From Eubacteriaceae bacterium (GTDB lineage: Bacteria; Bacillota; Clostridia; Eubacteriales; Anaerofustaceae), in assembly GCA_009782875.1 (NCBI GenBank), contig WRIE01000030.1, forward strand, positions 1-37,476: a DNA stretch of 37,476 nucleotides, given 5' to 3'. Position 1 is the first letter of the stretch. Each line of letters starts with the position of its first letter. The position numbers and the translations under genes were made by a program. The notes beneath the pieces are model-generated. The model was not told the origin of the DNA and did no database searches. It worked only from the letters and a program-made list of their open reading frames with translations. Below, piece after piece: positions 1 through 7,893 of the stretch.

Positions 1-54
1 CAGGACATCGTAGAGAACCTGAAACAAGACAATTTCGGCATCGACGAGCTCTAA
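1..54 (+). CDS. C-terminal end of an unidentified protein (partial)
   Basis: An open frame enters from the left edge and ends at the TAA at 52-54. Only 17 residues are visible (ending FGIDEL), too few to assign a family. The strong hairpin at 85-119 lies just downstream and could terminate this gene or mark the end of a mobile element to which it belongs. Confidence 0.4.
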   Translation, partial: QDIVENLKQDNFGIDEL

Positions 55-84
55 GGTGCTTTAGGCGGCTTCCAGCCGCAACAC

Positions 85-119
85 CTGAACCCACCGCCTT
101 CCAGGCGGTGGTGGTTCAG
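85..119. repeat. Long GC-rich hairpin at the left edge
   Basis: CTGAAC-CCACCGCC (85-98) can pair with GGCGGTGG-TGGTTCAG (104-119) across a 5-base loop (TTCCA), with a small bulge. No good T-tract follows on the plus strand. A smaller inverted motif (GGCGGCTTCCAGCCGC) lies just before it at about 64-79. Such subterminal hairpins occur at the ends of IS200/IS605 elements and also in ordinary terminators. Which it is cannot be settled from this window. Confidence 0.5.
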
Positions 120-251
120 TTTATCGGTTTCACTTTCAAATGCTATAATAAGTGAAGGGATTTGCTTGTAGCCTTTAATACGCCTGAATCCCCTCTTTGC
201 TTCCATGAACCCTGCGGCTGCCTGCCTAAGGGCTGTTTGCCCATTATTGAA
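117..251 (-). pseudogene. Remnant of an IS256-like transposase C-terminus
   Basis: On the minus strand the frame reads ALRQAAAGFMEAKRGFRRIKG followed by YKQIPSLI. It resembles the C-terminal tail of mutator-type (IS256 family) transposases, where an aligned segment of the form AEKxFRRIKGYxxLPxLI is common. The rest of the transposase, including the DDE catalytic region, is absent. The sequence upstream in the same frame (251-395) is not recognisable. The match is from memory of the family pattern, so this is a plausible but unproven relic. It is cut off at its downstream end by the hairpin at 85-119. Confidence 0.4.
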
Positions 252-681
252 ATTGGATACCCTCCATATAACTCCAGCGCAAGCCGAGTACCTTAGTGGA
301 TGGAGCTGTGTTTTGTTTTGAAATTCTACGGAGCTTGGGACATCATCATTTTTATACAATTTATTACTATGACAGTGCCAGAGCATTTTTATCATGACGT
401 ATTAAACTGCTCATTTTCCTCAACGCCATTTTTAAGCGATGACTCAATAAAGCTTTGCGTCAACAAGCTGATTTTCTGATGGCTTCGCCAGTATATCGGA
501 TATATTATTCAATTGCGGTTGATATTGACGAGTGCCCTGGGTTAGAGGACACGATAAAGGCTTATTAATGCCGTTTTTATCGGTATCACCAAAAAATGGA
601 TAAAACTCCGAAAGCCGCTCGCAATACATCAGCATCCAGAGTTTTCTCATTTTGCCACTAACCCTTGCCTATTCCACCTAT
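252..681. other. Gene-poor stretch, probably decayed mobile DNA
   Basis: No recognisable gene, RNA or terminator is seen. A 68-codon minus-strand frame (444-650) starts with ATG behind a poor ribosome-binding site and matches nothing I know. It lies just downstream of hemZ on the same strand. The best reading is decayed intergenic DNA between a mobile-element remnant and the hemZ operon end. Confidence 0.4.
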
Positions 682-2061
682 TCACGCCCAGTAAAGCATT
701 TTTTCGATAAAACGTGTTTTAGCTTCGATTGTGCCGGCAGGGTTTTTTATATAAGCCACGACATCTTTGGTGTTGTGGCGGTTCTCATGGGACAATGGGT
801 CGCCATGGCTCAAAATTTTGCTTGCAGAGCCTGCGCCCACTCCAATTATGCTGCCCCTGTCAGACATCATCGAGATATTATAGAAGGATTCATGGCCTTT
901 TAAGCTATAGCCTACGTTTTCTGCTGAAGAGGCTGCATATTTCTGCTTGTACAAGTAGTACGGTTCAAACCCTGCGGTTGACAAGATGGCCCGCATCTCG
1001 TCATGTAGGCTGGACACGTCAAGTTGATTGCCTGTCACAGCGTCCAAGGGCAGCTCGCTGTTTCTTTTCTTGGCGAGGGAATGGAGGGTGATAGACTGGG
1101 GGGAGAGGGACATGACATCCCTTAAGCTTTTAATAGCGCTCTGGCGGCTCTCATGCTCCAACCCCAATAGCAAATCACAGTTGATAGTGCTGTAGCCCAG
1201 CTGTTTGCAGTTCTCGATTGCTTTGGCGAACAACTCGTTTGCGATATGCCTGTTGGACGCTTCGAGGGCGGCAGCAGTAGTTGTTTGGGGATTTATGCAA
1301 ACCCTGTTTGCGCCCAAATGGCGCGTTATGGCAAGCTTTTCAATGGTAGAAGTGTCTGCCCTGCCAGCTTCGATTGTCACTTCCGCTCCGCCAGCAAGCA
1401 ACGGGGAGATTAGCCCCATAAGGCGCCCAAGCTGCTTTTCTGAAAGCACTGTAGGGGTTCCTCCGCCAATATAGGCGCTTACTACCGTCATGCCTTTTCC
1501 AGAAAGCAGCGGGCTGACAGCCTCAATTTCCCTCTCTAAGCTGTCCAAGTACTTTTCAAGCAGCGCACGATCATTTGTCACTATAGAGGGAAAAGAGCAA
1601 TATGTGCATTTTGAAGGGCAGATAGGGATGTTGGCGTAAATAGAGACCTGCTTCTCATTTATGCCAAGGCCAAAAAGCTGGTTTTGGTAAGTCTCTTCCA
1701 CAAGGCTCATTTTTGGCTCGCTTATCAAATAGTTGCGGGCAAAATAATTCCTTGCCGCTTCTTTTGAAAACCCCGAGCGAATAAGCATGTCGTACTTCTT
1801 CACAGGTTTTACCCCTGTGAGCGCCCCCCATGCCATTGGCTTGCCTGAAATGCCTGCCAAGAGCTTGTACACAGCCAGCTTGGCAGTCTGTGAGGGTCCT
1901 TCGCCGCAATAAGGGATGAATGCCTCGTTTGCGCCCATTGAGGAAAATGCGCCTTCGTTGCTGGTCGACACATATACAGCCCCTTCCAAAAAACTGTAAG
2001 GTGTGAGGATTTCTGTAATAGATGATTCATTGAGCCCTTCTTGGGCGTGCAGTTCCAGCAT
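682..2061 (-). CDS. hemZ: Coproporphyrinogen dehydrogenase-like radical SAM protein HemZ
   Basis: Radical SAM enzyme of the HemN/HemZ group, annotated in Firmicutes as oxygen-independent coproporphyrinogen III oxidase. The iron-sulfur motif CPSKCTYCSF (CX3CX2C) lies near residue 145 and is preceded by the family's YANIPIC context. A glycine-rich SAM-binding segment (YIGGGTPT) follows, and the C-terminal part ends in the family-specific domain. The frame is open from 2100, but the ATG at 2061 is chosen because AAGGAAAGGTGAT sits just upstream and the previous gene stops one base before it, giving about 459 residues. It is the last gene of a minus-strand operon (dtd, metallo-hydrolase, hemZ), a common clostridial arrangement. 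No other haem-synthesis gene is visible here, so the true substrate in this organism is inferred from the family. Confidence 0.88.
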   Translation of the reverse strand: MLELHAQEGLNESSITEILTPYSFLEGAVYVSTSNEGAFSSMGANEAFIPYCGEGPSQTAKLAVYKLLAGISGKPMAWGALTGVKPVKKYDMLIRSGFSKEAARNYFARNYLISEPKMSLVEETYQNQLFGLGINEKQVSIYANIPICPSKCTYCSFPSIVTNDRALLEKYLDSLEREIEAVSPLLSGKGMTVVSAYIGGGTPTVLSEKQLGRLMGLISPLLAGGAEVTIEAGRADTSTIEKLAITRHLGANRVCINPQTTTAAALEASNRHIANELFAKAIENCKQLGYSTINCDLLLGLEHESRQSAIKSLRDVMSLSPQSITLHSLAKKRNSELPLDAVTGNQLDVSSLHDEMRAILSTAGFEPYYLYKQKYAASSAENVGYSLKGHESFYNISMMSDRGSIIGVGAGSASKILSHGDPLSHENRHNTKDVVAYIKNPAGTIEAKTRFIEKMLYWA

Positions 2062-2062
2062 A

Positions 2063-2686
2063 TCACCTTTCCTTAAGGTATGGATTGAACTTCTTCTCAT
2101 ATCCCATCGTTGTCAGTTCGCCATGTCCAGGATATATAACGCAATCATTAACGAGCATTCCTGTTAATAGTTTTAATGATTCTTCAATTTGCCCGGGTTT
2201 GGCATCCCCTAAATCAGTTCGGCCAATGCTGCCGCGAAATAGTGTGTCTCCTGAAAAAAGGATCCCTGGCGCATAGAAGCAAACAGAGCCCCGGGTGTGG
2301 CCGGGGGTGAAAATGGTCTGCAGGGTTTCATCCCCGAATTTGATCAGGTCTCTGTCCTCCAAAGCGATGTCGGCATCCGGAGACCTTTTGGCTTCTTGCC
2401 CAAAAAGGAAAGGCTTGGCTTTTACCAAGTCAGGTACGGTTGGCGCGTCTATGCTGCTCATGGCGATTTTTGCGCCGTATTCGTCTTTCAAGCGCCTCGC
2501 CCCCATTACATGGTCAACATGGATATGGGTCAAAAGCACGTATTCCAATGTAGATCCCATCTGCTTGATTGCGGCATCGATCTTTTTGTCGTTTGTCGCA
2601 GGGTCAATGGCTACGCACTTGCCTTTTGATGATGCTATGTAGCAATTTGTGGCAAGCACGCCAACAGTTATTTTTTCAATTTCCAT
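2063..2686 (-). CDS. MBL-fold metallo-hydrolase (glyoxalase II-like)
   Basis: Metallo-beta-lactamase fold hydrolase of the glyoxalase II/YcbL type. The metal-binding motif THIHVDH lies near residue 56, followed by PGHTRGS, FSGDTLF with the usual GRTDL, and PGHG near the C-terminus. Together these supply the ligands for a binuclear metal site. Members hydrolyse thioesters such as S-lactoylglutathione or bacillithiol adducts, but the substrate here cannot be read from sequence. A TTG at 2704 extends the frame. The ATG at 2686 is preferred, with GGGAA about eight bases upstream and a family-typical N-terminus (MEIEKITVG). It stops one base before the hemZ start, so the two are translationally coupled. 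Confidence 0.85.
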   Translation of the reverse strand: MEIEKITVGVLATNCYIASSKGKCVAIDPATNDKKIDAAIKQMGSTLEYVLLTHIHVDHVMGARRLKDEYGAKIAMSSIDAPTVPDLVKAKPFLFGQEAKRSPDADIALEDRDLIKFGDETLQTIFTPGHTRGSVCFYAPGILFSGDTLFRGSIGRTDLGDAKPGQIEESLKLLTGMLVNDCVIYPGHGELTTMGYEKKFNPYLKER

Positions 2687-2805
2687 CAAATATTCCCGGC
2701 GCAAACCTCATTGCTAGCGAGCGAAATTGGTTTGGCGCGCATCTCCTTGTAGGTAATATATTTTGGGCTCAATTTAGGCTTATAAACAAAACCATGCATT
2801 GCTTC

Positions 2806-3252
2806 TCAAGGGTCATTTTCCAGCAGTATAGTCACAGGTCCATCGTTTTCGATTGATACAAGCAAGTCAGCCCCAAAGATGCCCCGCTTAGTGGCTACTC
2901 CAAGCCCTTCAAGCATGCCGGAAAACAAGGCGAAGAGTTTTTGGGCTTGCCCATATTCCATTGCGCTTGAAAAAGATGGGCGCATGCCGCTCTTTTTGGT
3001 CTCAGCATATAAGGTGAACTGGCTTGCCAGCAGGATTTCGCCCCCTGTTTGCAATATCGACTTGTTCATCTTTCCCGAGCTATCCTCGAAAATCCGAAGC
3101 CCGGCAATTTTTTTAGCCATTGCCATTGCTGTCTCTTGGCTGTCATTGGGACCAAAACCTGCAAAAACAACCAAGCCGTGGCTGATCTCGGCAATAGTTT
3201 CGCCTCCAGCCAAGATTAGCGAGTTCTTGGAGCGCTGCAATAGGGCTTTCAT
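2806..3252 (-). CDS. dtd: D-aminoacyl-tRNA deacylase
   Basis: Hydrolyses D-amino acids (and mischarged glycine) from tRNA, protecting translation quality control. The 148-residue length matches the family. The signature SQFTLY lies near residue 78, RPSFS follows, and the NDGPVT segment carries the cross-subunit Gly-cisPro motif near the C-terminus. DTD works as a homodimer in the cytoplasm. Its ATG overlaps the stop of the upstream lipoprotein gene by four bases (ATGA), so it is co-translated with the two-component operon. The more usual partner relA is not beside it. Confidence 0.93.
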   Translation of the reverse strand: MKALLQRSKNSLILAGGETIAEISHGLVVFAGFGPNDSQETAMAMAKKIAGLRIFEDSSGKMNKSILQTGGEILLASQFTLYAETKKSGMRPSFSSAMEYGQAQKLFALFSGMLEGLGVATKRGIFGADLLVSIENDGPVTILLENDP

Positions 3253-4382
3253 TCCCCCTCCTCGTCAATGTCAAAGTTCAGGCGGTAGGTCAGCGTGGTG
3301 TTCTCTGAATCTGCGCCGATTGAAGCCGAGTTCTCTGTGTATATCATGGCATCTTCCCCGTTTTGCCAGAAAATATGGCCTGTAAGCCGGGTGTTGGTTG
3401 TCAATTGGGCTTTCAAGGATGTGCCCAGGCTATATATCCAGATTGACTGGGCAGGTTGCAAATCTGTGGCCCTCGTGGCATAAGCGATATAGTTGCCCTT
3501 TGGGCTGACGCTGATCCTCTCCACCATGTCTTGGAAAATTACGCTGTTTTCGCTTGTGGACAAGTTGTAGGCATATACCTGGTCCTGGCCGCCTGTTGTG
3601 GAGGATTTGGCATAGAACGCAGTAGACAGGACCTCCGAATAAGTGAAGTCCATCACGTTTATATCGATGCTTGCCAGCTGTGGCGAAGCATCTGCAAGTT
3701 TTATGGAGTAAAGGGAGGTATTCGTCTTGTTGGCTTGGGATACACTAGCCAGTATCAATATAGTAGCGTTTTTGACTGACAAGCTCATTCTCTTGGCAGA
3801 CAGCCCGGCAGGCAAAGCCATCACGATTGTCGGCTTTCCATTGTCATATACCAGCTCGTTTGAGCTGTTGATGAAGTAGACTCCGCCGGAGCTGGTGACA
3901 AAGGGGATTGTCGCGCCCAAGTCGGCGCTGCCGACCATAGTCCTGCTTGCCCCGTCTGAGGTTGTTTTGTTTAGCACGCTTTTGTTGAGATCCTGGTTTC
4001 TCTCAACAAAGTAGATAATGGGCTGGGAGCTTTCAAACTCGATTCTCGCAGCCGGGAATTGCTTGCCCTCAATGCTCAAGGGGTCTATGAGACCATTTCT
4101 ATACATGGCAAGCTCATAGGAGGCGGTGCCGTCCGGGCTGTCGCTGTAAGGGTAAGTTATAACCCCAATCCCGGAAGGCGGGTCATAGGCCAAGACAGAG
4201 CCTTTGAAGATTGTCTCCAGGCTCCTTACTTGGGCAAATGATTTTTTTGTAGGGTTGCTTGCAGAGCCTGCGCTGTCGTAAACTATAAATACTCCCTCTT
4301 GACGAGAGCATGACATTAGGCAAGATGCAAAAACGGCGAGCATCGCCGCCAACATTAAGTTCTTCTTGAGTCGATTAGCCAT
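3249..4382 (-). CDS. Lipoprotein with propeller-like repeats, partner of the two-component system
   Basis: A 377-residue exported lipoprotein. The N-terminus has positive charges (NRLKK), a hydrophobic stretch, and a lipobox ending LMSC with the acylated Cys near residue 25. The mature part repeats beta-rich segments of roughly 40-50 residues with small hydrophobic and Ser/Thr-Gly patches, and a late segment (SPKGNYIAYAT...SIWIYSL) resembles TolB/WD40-type blades, so a beta-propeller is likely. The start lies one base after the histidine-kinase stop, with AAGGAG upstream. That tight coupling suggests a surface sensor or modulator for the kinase, though this role is inferred. No catalytic motif is visible. 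Confidence 0.8.
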   Translation of the reverse strand: MANRLKKNLMLAAMLAVFASCLMSCSRQEGVFIVYDSAGSASNPTKKSFAQVRSLETIFKGSVLAYDPPSGIGVITYPYSDSPDGTASYELAMYRNGLIDPLSIEGKQFPAARIEFESSQPIIYFVERNQDLNKSVLNKTTSDGASRTMVGSADLGATIPFVTSSGGVYFINSSNELVYDNGKPTIVMALPAGLSAKRMSLSVKNATILILASVSQANKTNTSLYSIKLADASPQLASIDINVMDFTYSEVLSTAFYAKSSTTGGQDQVYAYNLSTSENSVIFQDMVERISVSPKGNYIAYATRATDLQPAQSIWIYSLGTSLKAQLTTNTRLTGHIFWQNGEDAMIYTENSASIGADSENTTLTYRLNFDIDEEGE

Positions 4383-4383
4383 T

Positions 4384-6153
4384 TTATGCTCCTTGGCTCT
4401 CTTTTTTTTGTGTGATAGGCAGTTTGACAGTAAAAAGAGTACCTTGCTCAGGCATGCTTTCTACATTGATGATGCCGTTGTGGTAGTTGACAATGTTTTT
4501 CACAATTGACAGGCCAAGGCCAACCCCGCCTCCGCGAAGCCTGTTCCTGTCTTCCTCAACTCTGTAGAAGGTGTCAAATATCCGGTCCCGCTTGTTTTCA
4601 GGGATCCCTTCGCCGTAGTCCCTGACATCGATCTCAAGGTATTCCTCATCATTGCTGGCAAGCACCCTGACCACATCGTCAGGGTTTGAGTACTTGACAG
4701 CATTGTCAATTATGTTGATTAGCACTTGCTTGATCCTGTCCCTGTCAGCCCTTATCAGCGGCAACTCCACCCTTGAGTAAGTGACAACAACCCTCTTTTC
4801 AGCGGCTTTCACATTCATCTCGCTGACTGACTCGAAAATCAGCTCGTCAGGCTCAAAATCAGTGAAGATATAATCAAAGCCGGTTTTTGACGAGTTTACA
4901 CTCAACAAATCGTTGACCAGCCGCAAAAGCCGCTCTGTCTCTTTTTTAGTGGTGTCCAGCGCTTTTTCTGTCAATTCCTTGTTGTCTACGCCGCGCCTTT
5001 GGAGCATGTCGATATAGCCGGTGATTGTGGTCAGCGGCGTCCGCAACTCGTGCGAGATGCTGCTGATGAATTTTTGCTGCTCAAGCTCCATTTTCCGGAT
5101 TGGCGTGATGTCTTTGATGACGATTAGCGCGCCGTCCTCCGTGTTTGGGTTTGCCACTAGGCTTGCGCTGATAAGATAATTTTTATCTTCATAGGCAAAT
5201 TCGGTCATCAAATGCTCTTTGCTGGTCGTGACCTTGTGGATCACTTGGTCGAGGTGGCTCACAATTGCGAAATAGTCAACATCGCTTGGAAAAAACTCGT
5301 TGAACTTGTCATTGGTCGTAAATGTCACATTGCTTAAGTTGACTGCGATAACCGCATCCTGCATTGAGGATATCAAGCTGAGCAGTTTGTCTTTTTCGTA
5401 GCTTAATGCCTCTATGTTGGACTCAATTTTATCAGCCATGGATCTGTAGCCTTGCATTAAATCCATTATTTCATCGTTGACTGAGTAGACGATATCGAGT
5501 TTAGGAAGGGAATCCCCATCTTCCATCTGCCTCATAGTCGCAGCTATTGCAGAGATGGGGGCAAAGATCTTTTTGTATGTGGCATTAAACAGAAACATGC
5601 AGACTACCGCGACAACCGCGCCGGCAACGCAAAATATCGCGACTGTCCTATTCAAGATGCTGTAGATGGCGGTGGTTGGATAGTATAAAGCCAACGCCCC
5701 TACGATCTCGCCATCGATCGCCATTGGAGAGAAAAAAATCATGTAGCTGGCGCCTGAGACTTTTGTGAGCACATATCCGCTTGTGTTTTGGCTGATTGAA
5801 GCCATGACAAAGCTGGAGACATCCCCTTCTTCCACATCAGTAAGGGTTGAAGCCAACACAGTGGCATGGGCATCGAAAATCTGCGCTTTGTACGAGTAGG
5901 CCTGGTGGACATTCTCCACTATCTGCAGCGCCACGCGCCGATACGCCGCTTGGGGGGTAGTTGTGTCCTCTTCGATGCCCCTCAAGCTTTCAGTCATCAT
6001 CAGCGACACCCCCTTCGCAGACAAAAGCAAGTTTGAAGCCCTCTCTGATACAGCGTAGGAGTACAGCCCGTTCGCCAGGGCGACGCAGGTCGCAGCTAAA
6101 AGCAGAAAAGCTATCAACCCGTTAGTAGCCAACATTTTGGCCTTGAATCTCAT
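4384..6153 (-). CDS. Membrane sensor histidine kinase (WalK/PhoR-like)
   Basis: A 589-residue sensor kinase with the full two-component layout. A first membrane helix spans about 10-34, an extracellular sensing region about 35-168, and a second helix about 170-190. A HAMP-like linker follows to about 250, then a PAS-like domain (about 255-350). The HisKA phosphoacceptor motif SHELRTPLT carries His368. The ATPase domain has an N box (VLINIIDNAVKYSNP), G1 DYGEGIP and G2 GGGVGLGLS. It would autophosphorylate His368 and pass the phosphate to the response regulator encoded just upstream (two-base gap). The domain order fits the WalK/PhoR/ResE class. The stimulus is unknown, and the downstream lipoprotein may take part in sensing. 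Confidence 0.93.
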   Translation of the reverse strand: MRFKAKMLATNGLIAFLLLAATCVALANGLYSYAVSERASNLLLSAKGVSLMMTESLRGIEEDTTTPQAAYRRVALQIVENVHQAYSYKAQIFDAHATVLASTLTDVEEGDVSSFVMASISQNTSGYVLTKVSGASYMIFFSPMAIDGEIVGALALYYPTTAIYSILNRTVAIFCVAGAVVAVVCMFLFNATYKKIFAPISAIAATMRQMEDGDSLPKLDIVYSVNDEIMDLMQGYRSMADKIESNIEALSYEKDKLLSLISSMQDAVIAVNLSNVTFTTNDKFNEFFPSDVDYFAIVSHLDQVIHKVTTSKEHLMTEFAYEDKNYLISASLVANPNTEDGALIVIKDITPIRKMELEQQKFISSISHELRTPLTTITGYIDMLQRRGVDNKELTEKALDTTKKETERLLRLVNDLLSVNSSKTGFDYIFTDFEPDELIFESVSEMNVKAAEKRVVVTYSRVELPLIRADRDRIKQVLINIIDNAVKYSNPDDVVRVLASNDEEYLEIDVRDYGEGIPENKRDRIFDTFYRVEEDRNRLRGGGVGLGLSIVKNIVNYHNGIINVESMPEQGTLFTVKLPITQKKESQGA

Positions 6154-6155
6154 TA

Positions 6156-6860
6156 TTAGCTTCCGCTTTCCGACAAGTTGCGCATTTTGTAGCCAATGCC
6201 AAAAACAGTGTCTATAAGCTTCTCCTCCATCACAGAGCCAAGCTTTTTGCGCAGCCTCTGGATGTGCATGTCAATTGACCGTGTGTCGACTTGGAAATCT
6301 GTGATGCCCAACTCCTTTGCGATAGCCTCCCTGGAGAAAGCCTTGTTGATGTTTGTCAAAAAAAGCTTGAGGATGTCAAACTCTGTTGCTGTCAAATGCA
6401 GCTCAACATCCTGCACTTTCGCCTCTTGGCTGTCTGGATACAAGACAAGAGGCCCGTTTGCCAGCTCGCTGGTTGCCCTCCTGCTTGCCTCGATTATGTC
6501 ATATCGCCTCAGCAGGGCTTCAATGCGGGCAAGAAGCTCCCCTAAGTCAAAGGGCTTTGTTATATAATCGTCAGCGCCAGTCTTTAAGCCAAATATCTTG
6601 TCGTCTGTCTCTATCTTTGCAGTAAGCATTATTACAGGCACATCGCTTAGCTTGCGTATCATTGAGCACACTTCAATCCCGTCAATCCCTGGAAGCATCA
6701 AGTCAAGCAGAACCAAGTCTGGTTTGCCCGACTCGAACTTGCTGATTGCGTCGTAACCGTCAAAAGCAGCCTCGCAGATGTAACCTTCCATTGACAATTC
6801 TAGGGCCAAGAGCTCGCTGATATTCACTTCATCGTCTACAACTAGGATTTTCTTTTGCAT
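6156..6860 (-). CDS. OmpR-family response regulator
   Basis: A 234-residue regulator. The receiver domain (about 1-120) carries the acidic pocket D9/D10, the phosphoacceptor Asp53 (LLDLMLPG), Thr80 and Lys102 (TKPFD). The C-terminal winged helix (about 135-228) has the typical TATEFDILKLF and RSIDMHIQRLRKKL segments. It would be phosphorylated by the adjacent histidine kinase and bind DNA as a dimer. It is the first gene of a six-gene minus-strand operon running through to hemZ. The start has only a moderate ribosome-binding site (GAGG about nine bases upstream). The regulon cannot be read from this window. Confidence 0.94.
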   Translation of the reverse strand: MQKKILVVDDEVNISELLALELSMEGYICEAAFDGYDAISKFESGKPDLVLLDLMLPGIDGIEVCSMIRKLSDVPVIMLTAKIETDDKIFGLKTGADDYITKPFDLGELLARIEALLRRYDIIEASRRATSELANGPLVLYPDSQEAKVQDVELHLTATEFDILKLFLTNINKAFSREAIAKELGITDFQVDTRSIDMHIQRLRKKLGSVMEEKLIDTVFGIGYKMRNLSESGS

Positions 6861-6898
6861 CCTACAACCTCGTTTGCTCTACATTTATTCTCAACTTG

Positions 6899-6904
6899 AT
6901 TATA
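6899..6904 (-). promoter_or_regulatory. Probable -10 of the response-regulator operon
   Basis: On the minus strand a TATAAT hexamer lies about 40 bases before the regulator start. A weak -35 (TTAGAA) is possible 18 bases further upstream. It sits in the divergent region shared with proC. Confidence 0.4.
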
Positions 6905-7036
6905 GCGCTTTTCGCCGTTCTTTTCTAATCTTTGCTACATAGCCTGGTTTTGGCTTTTGCGCCGAGGCGACTAAAAGAGGCGCCATGTGGGCAACAGATC
7001 TCCCACTTCTCCAAACGACGTGGTATACTTGGCACA

Positions 7037-7042
7037 TATAAT
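7037..7042 (+). promoter_or_regulatory. Possible -10 of proC
   Basis: TATAAT about 26 bases before the chosen proC start. No convincing -35 is seen 16-18 bases upstream, so this is tentative. Confidence 0.25.
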
Positions 7043-7067
7043 AATAAAGAAAGCGGTGGTATTGCAA

Positions 7068-7868
7068 ATGTCAATGGGCGTTTCATTCATTGGCTTTGGG
7101 AATATGGCGCAAGCGATTGCCAAGGGCTTGCTTTCCGGCGGGATCTGCGAGCCTGGTGATGTGTTTGTCTACGATATAGCCTCAGGGCCTGCAAAAATTG
7201 CGGCAAGTTTGGGGTTTTCTATTTGCGCCTCCGGGTTGGAGGCAGCAGGAAATGCCCCATTTGTGTTTTTGTGTGTCAAACCTGCCCAAGCCCTGGAAGT
7301 ATGCAGGGAGATTTCGGGCGAAATGGATTCTAAAGTGTTGGTCAGCATAGCGGCAGGGGTCCAAGTGGGGCAAATTGAAGCTGCCCTTGGGCAGCGCGGC
7401 AGTGTGGTCAGGGTTATGCCAAACTTGCCTGCGACAGTCGGGGCTGCTGCCAGCGCCGTTTGTGTGCCCAAGCTGGGGGACGAGTCCCTATGGCCATACA
7501 GCCAAGTAAATTTGGTGTTCGCTTCCCTTGGAAAGGTTTTTACGATAGTGGAAGGCCAAATGGACGCTTTCGTTAGCTTGGCGGGCTCCTCGCCTGCAAT
7601 GGTGTTTATGTTAGTGAACTCGATGGCCGATGCTGGTGTGGCATTGGGGATACCCCGAAGGGAGGCTATCGAGATGTCTGCCGCAGCTGTTTTTGGGTCA
7701 GCGAAGCTGGTTTTGGAGTCCGGCGAGCATCCAATGCTCCTAAAAGACATGGTTTGCTCACCAGCAGGGACTACAATCGAGATGGTCAGGTCATTGGAAT
7801 CAGATCGCTTCCCTTCAGCCATAATCGAAGCGCTGGTCGCATGCCACGACAAATGCAAGCTTTTATGA
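7068..7868 (+). CDS. proC: Pyrroline-5-carboxylate reductase
   Basis: Catalyses the last step of proline synthesis, the NAD(P)H-dependent reduction of 1-pyrroline-5-carboxylate. The N-terminus carries the dinucleotide fold GFGNMAQAIAKGLL. The substrate region has RVMPNLPATVG and the C-terminal signature includes GSSPAMVF and LKDMVCSPAGTTIE. The open frame extends to 6987, but those extra residues do not resemble the family. The ATG at 7068 gives about 266 residues, the normal size; ATG 7074 or TTG 7062 are also possible because the ribosome-binding site is weak. The gene is divergent from the regulator operon and ends 25 bases before uvrC, so the two are probably co-transcribed. Confidence 0.93.
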   Translation: MSMGVSFIGFGNMAQAIAKGLLSGGICEPGDVFVYDIASGPAKIAASLGFSICASGLEAAGNAPFVFLCVKPAQALEVCREISGEMDSKVLVSIAAGVQVGQIEAALGQRGSVVRVMPNLPATVGAAASAVCVPKLGDESLWPYSQVNLVFASLGKVFTIVEGQMDAFVSLAGSSPAMVFMLVNSMADAGVALGIPRREAIEMSAAAVFGSAKLVLESGEHPMLLKDMVCSPAGTTIEMVRSLESDRFPSAIIEALVACHDKCKLL

Positions 7869-7893
7869 CTGGCTGGAAAGAGGCGCAAAACCA

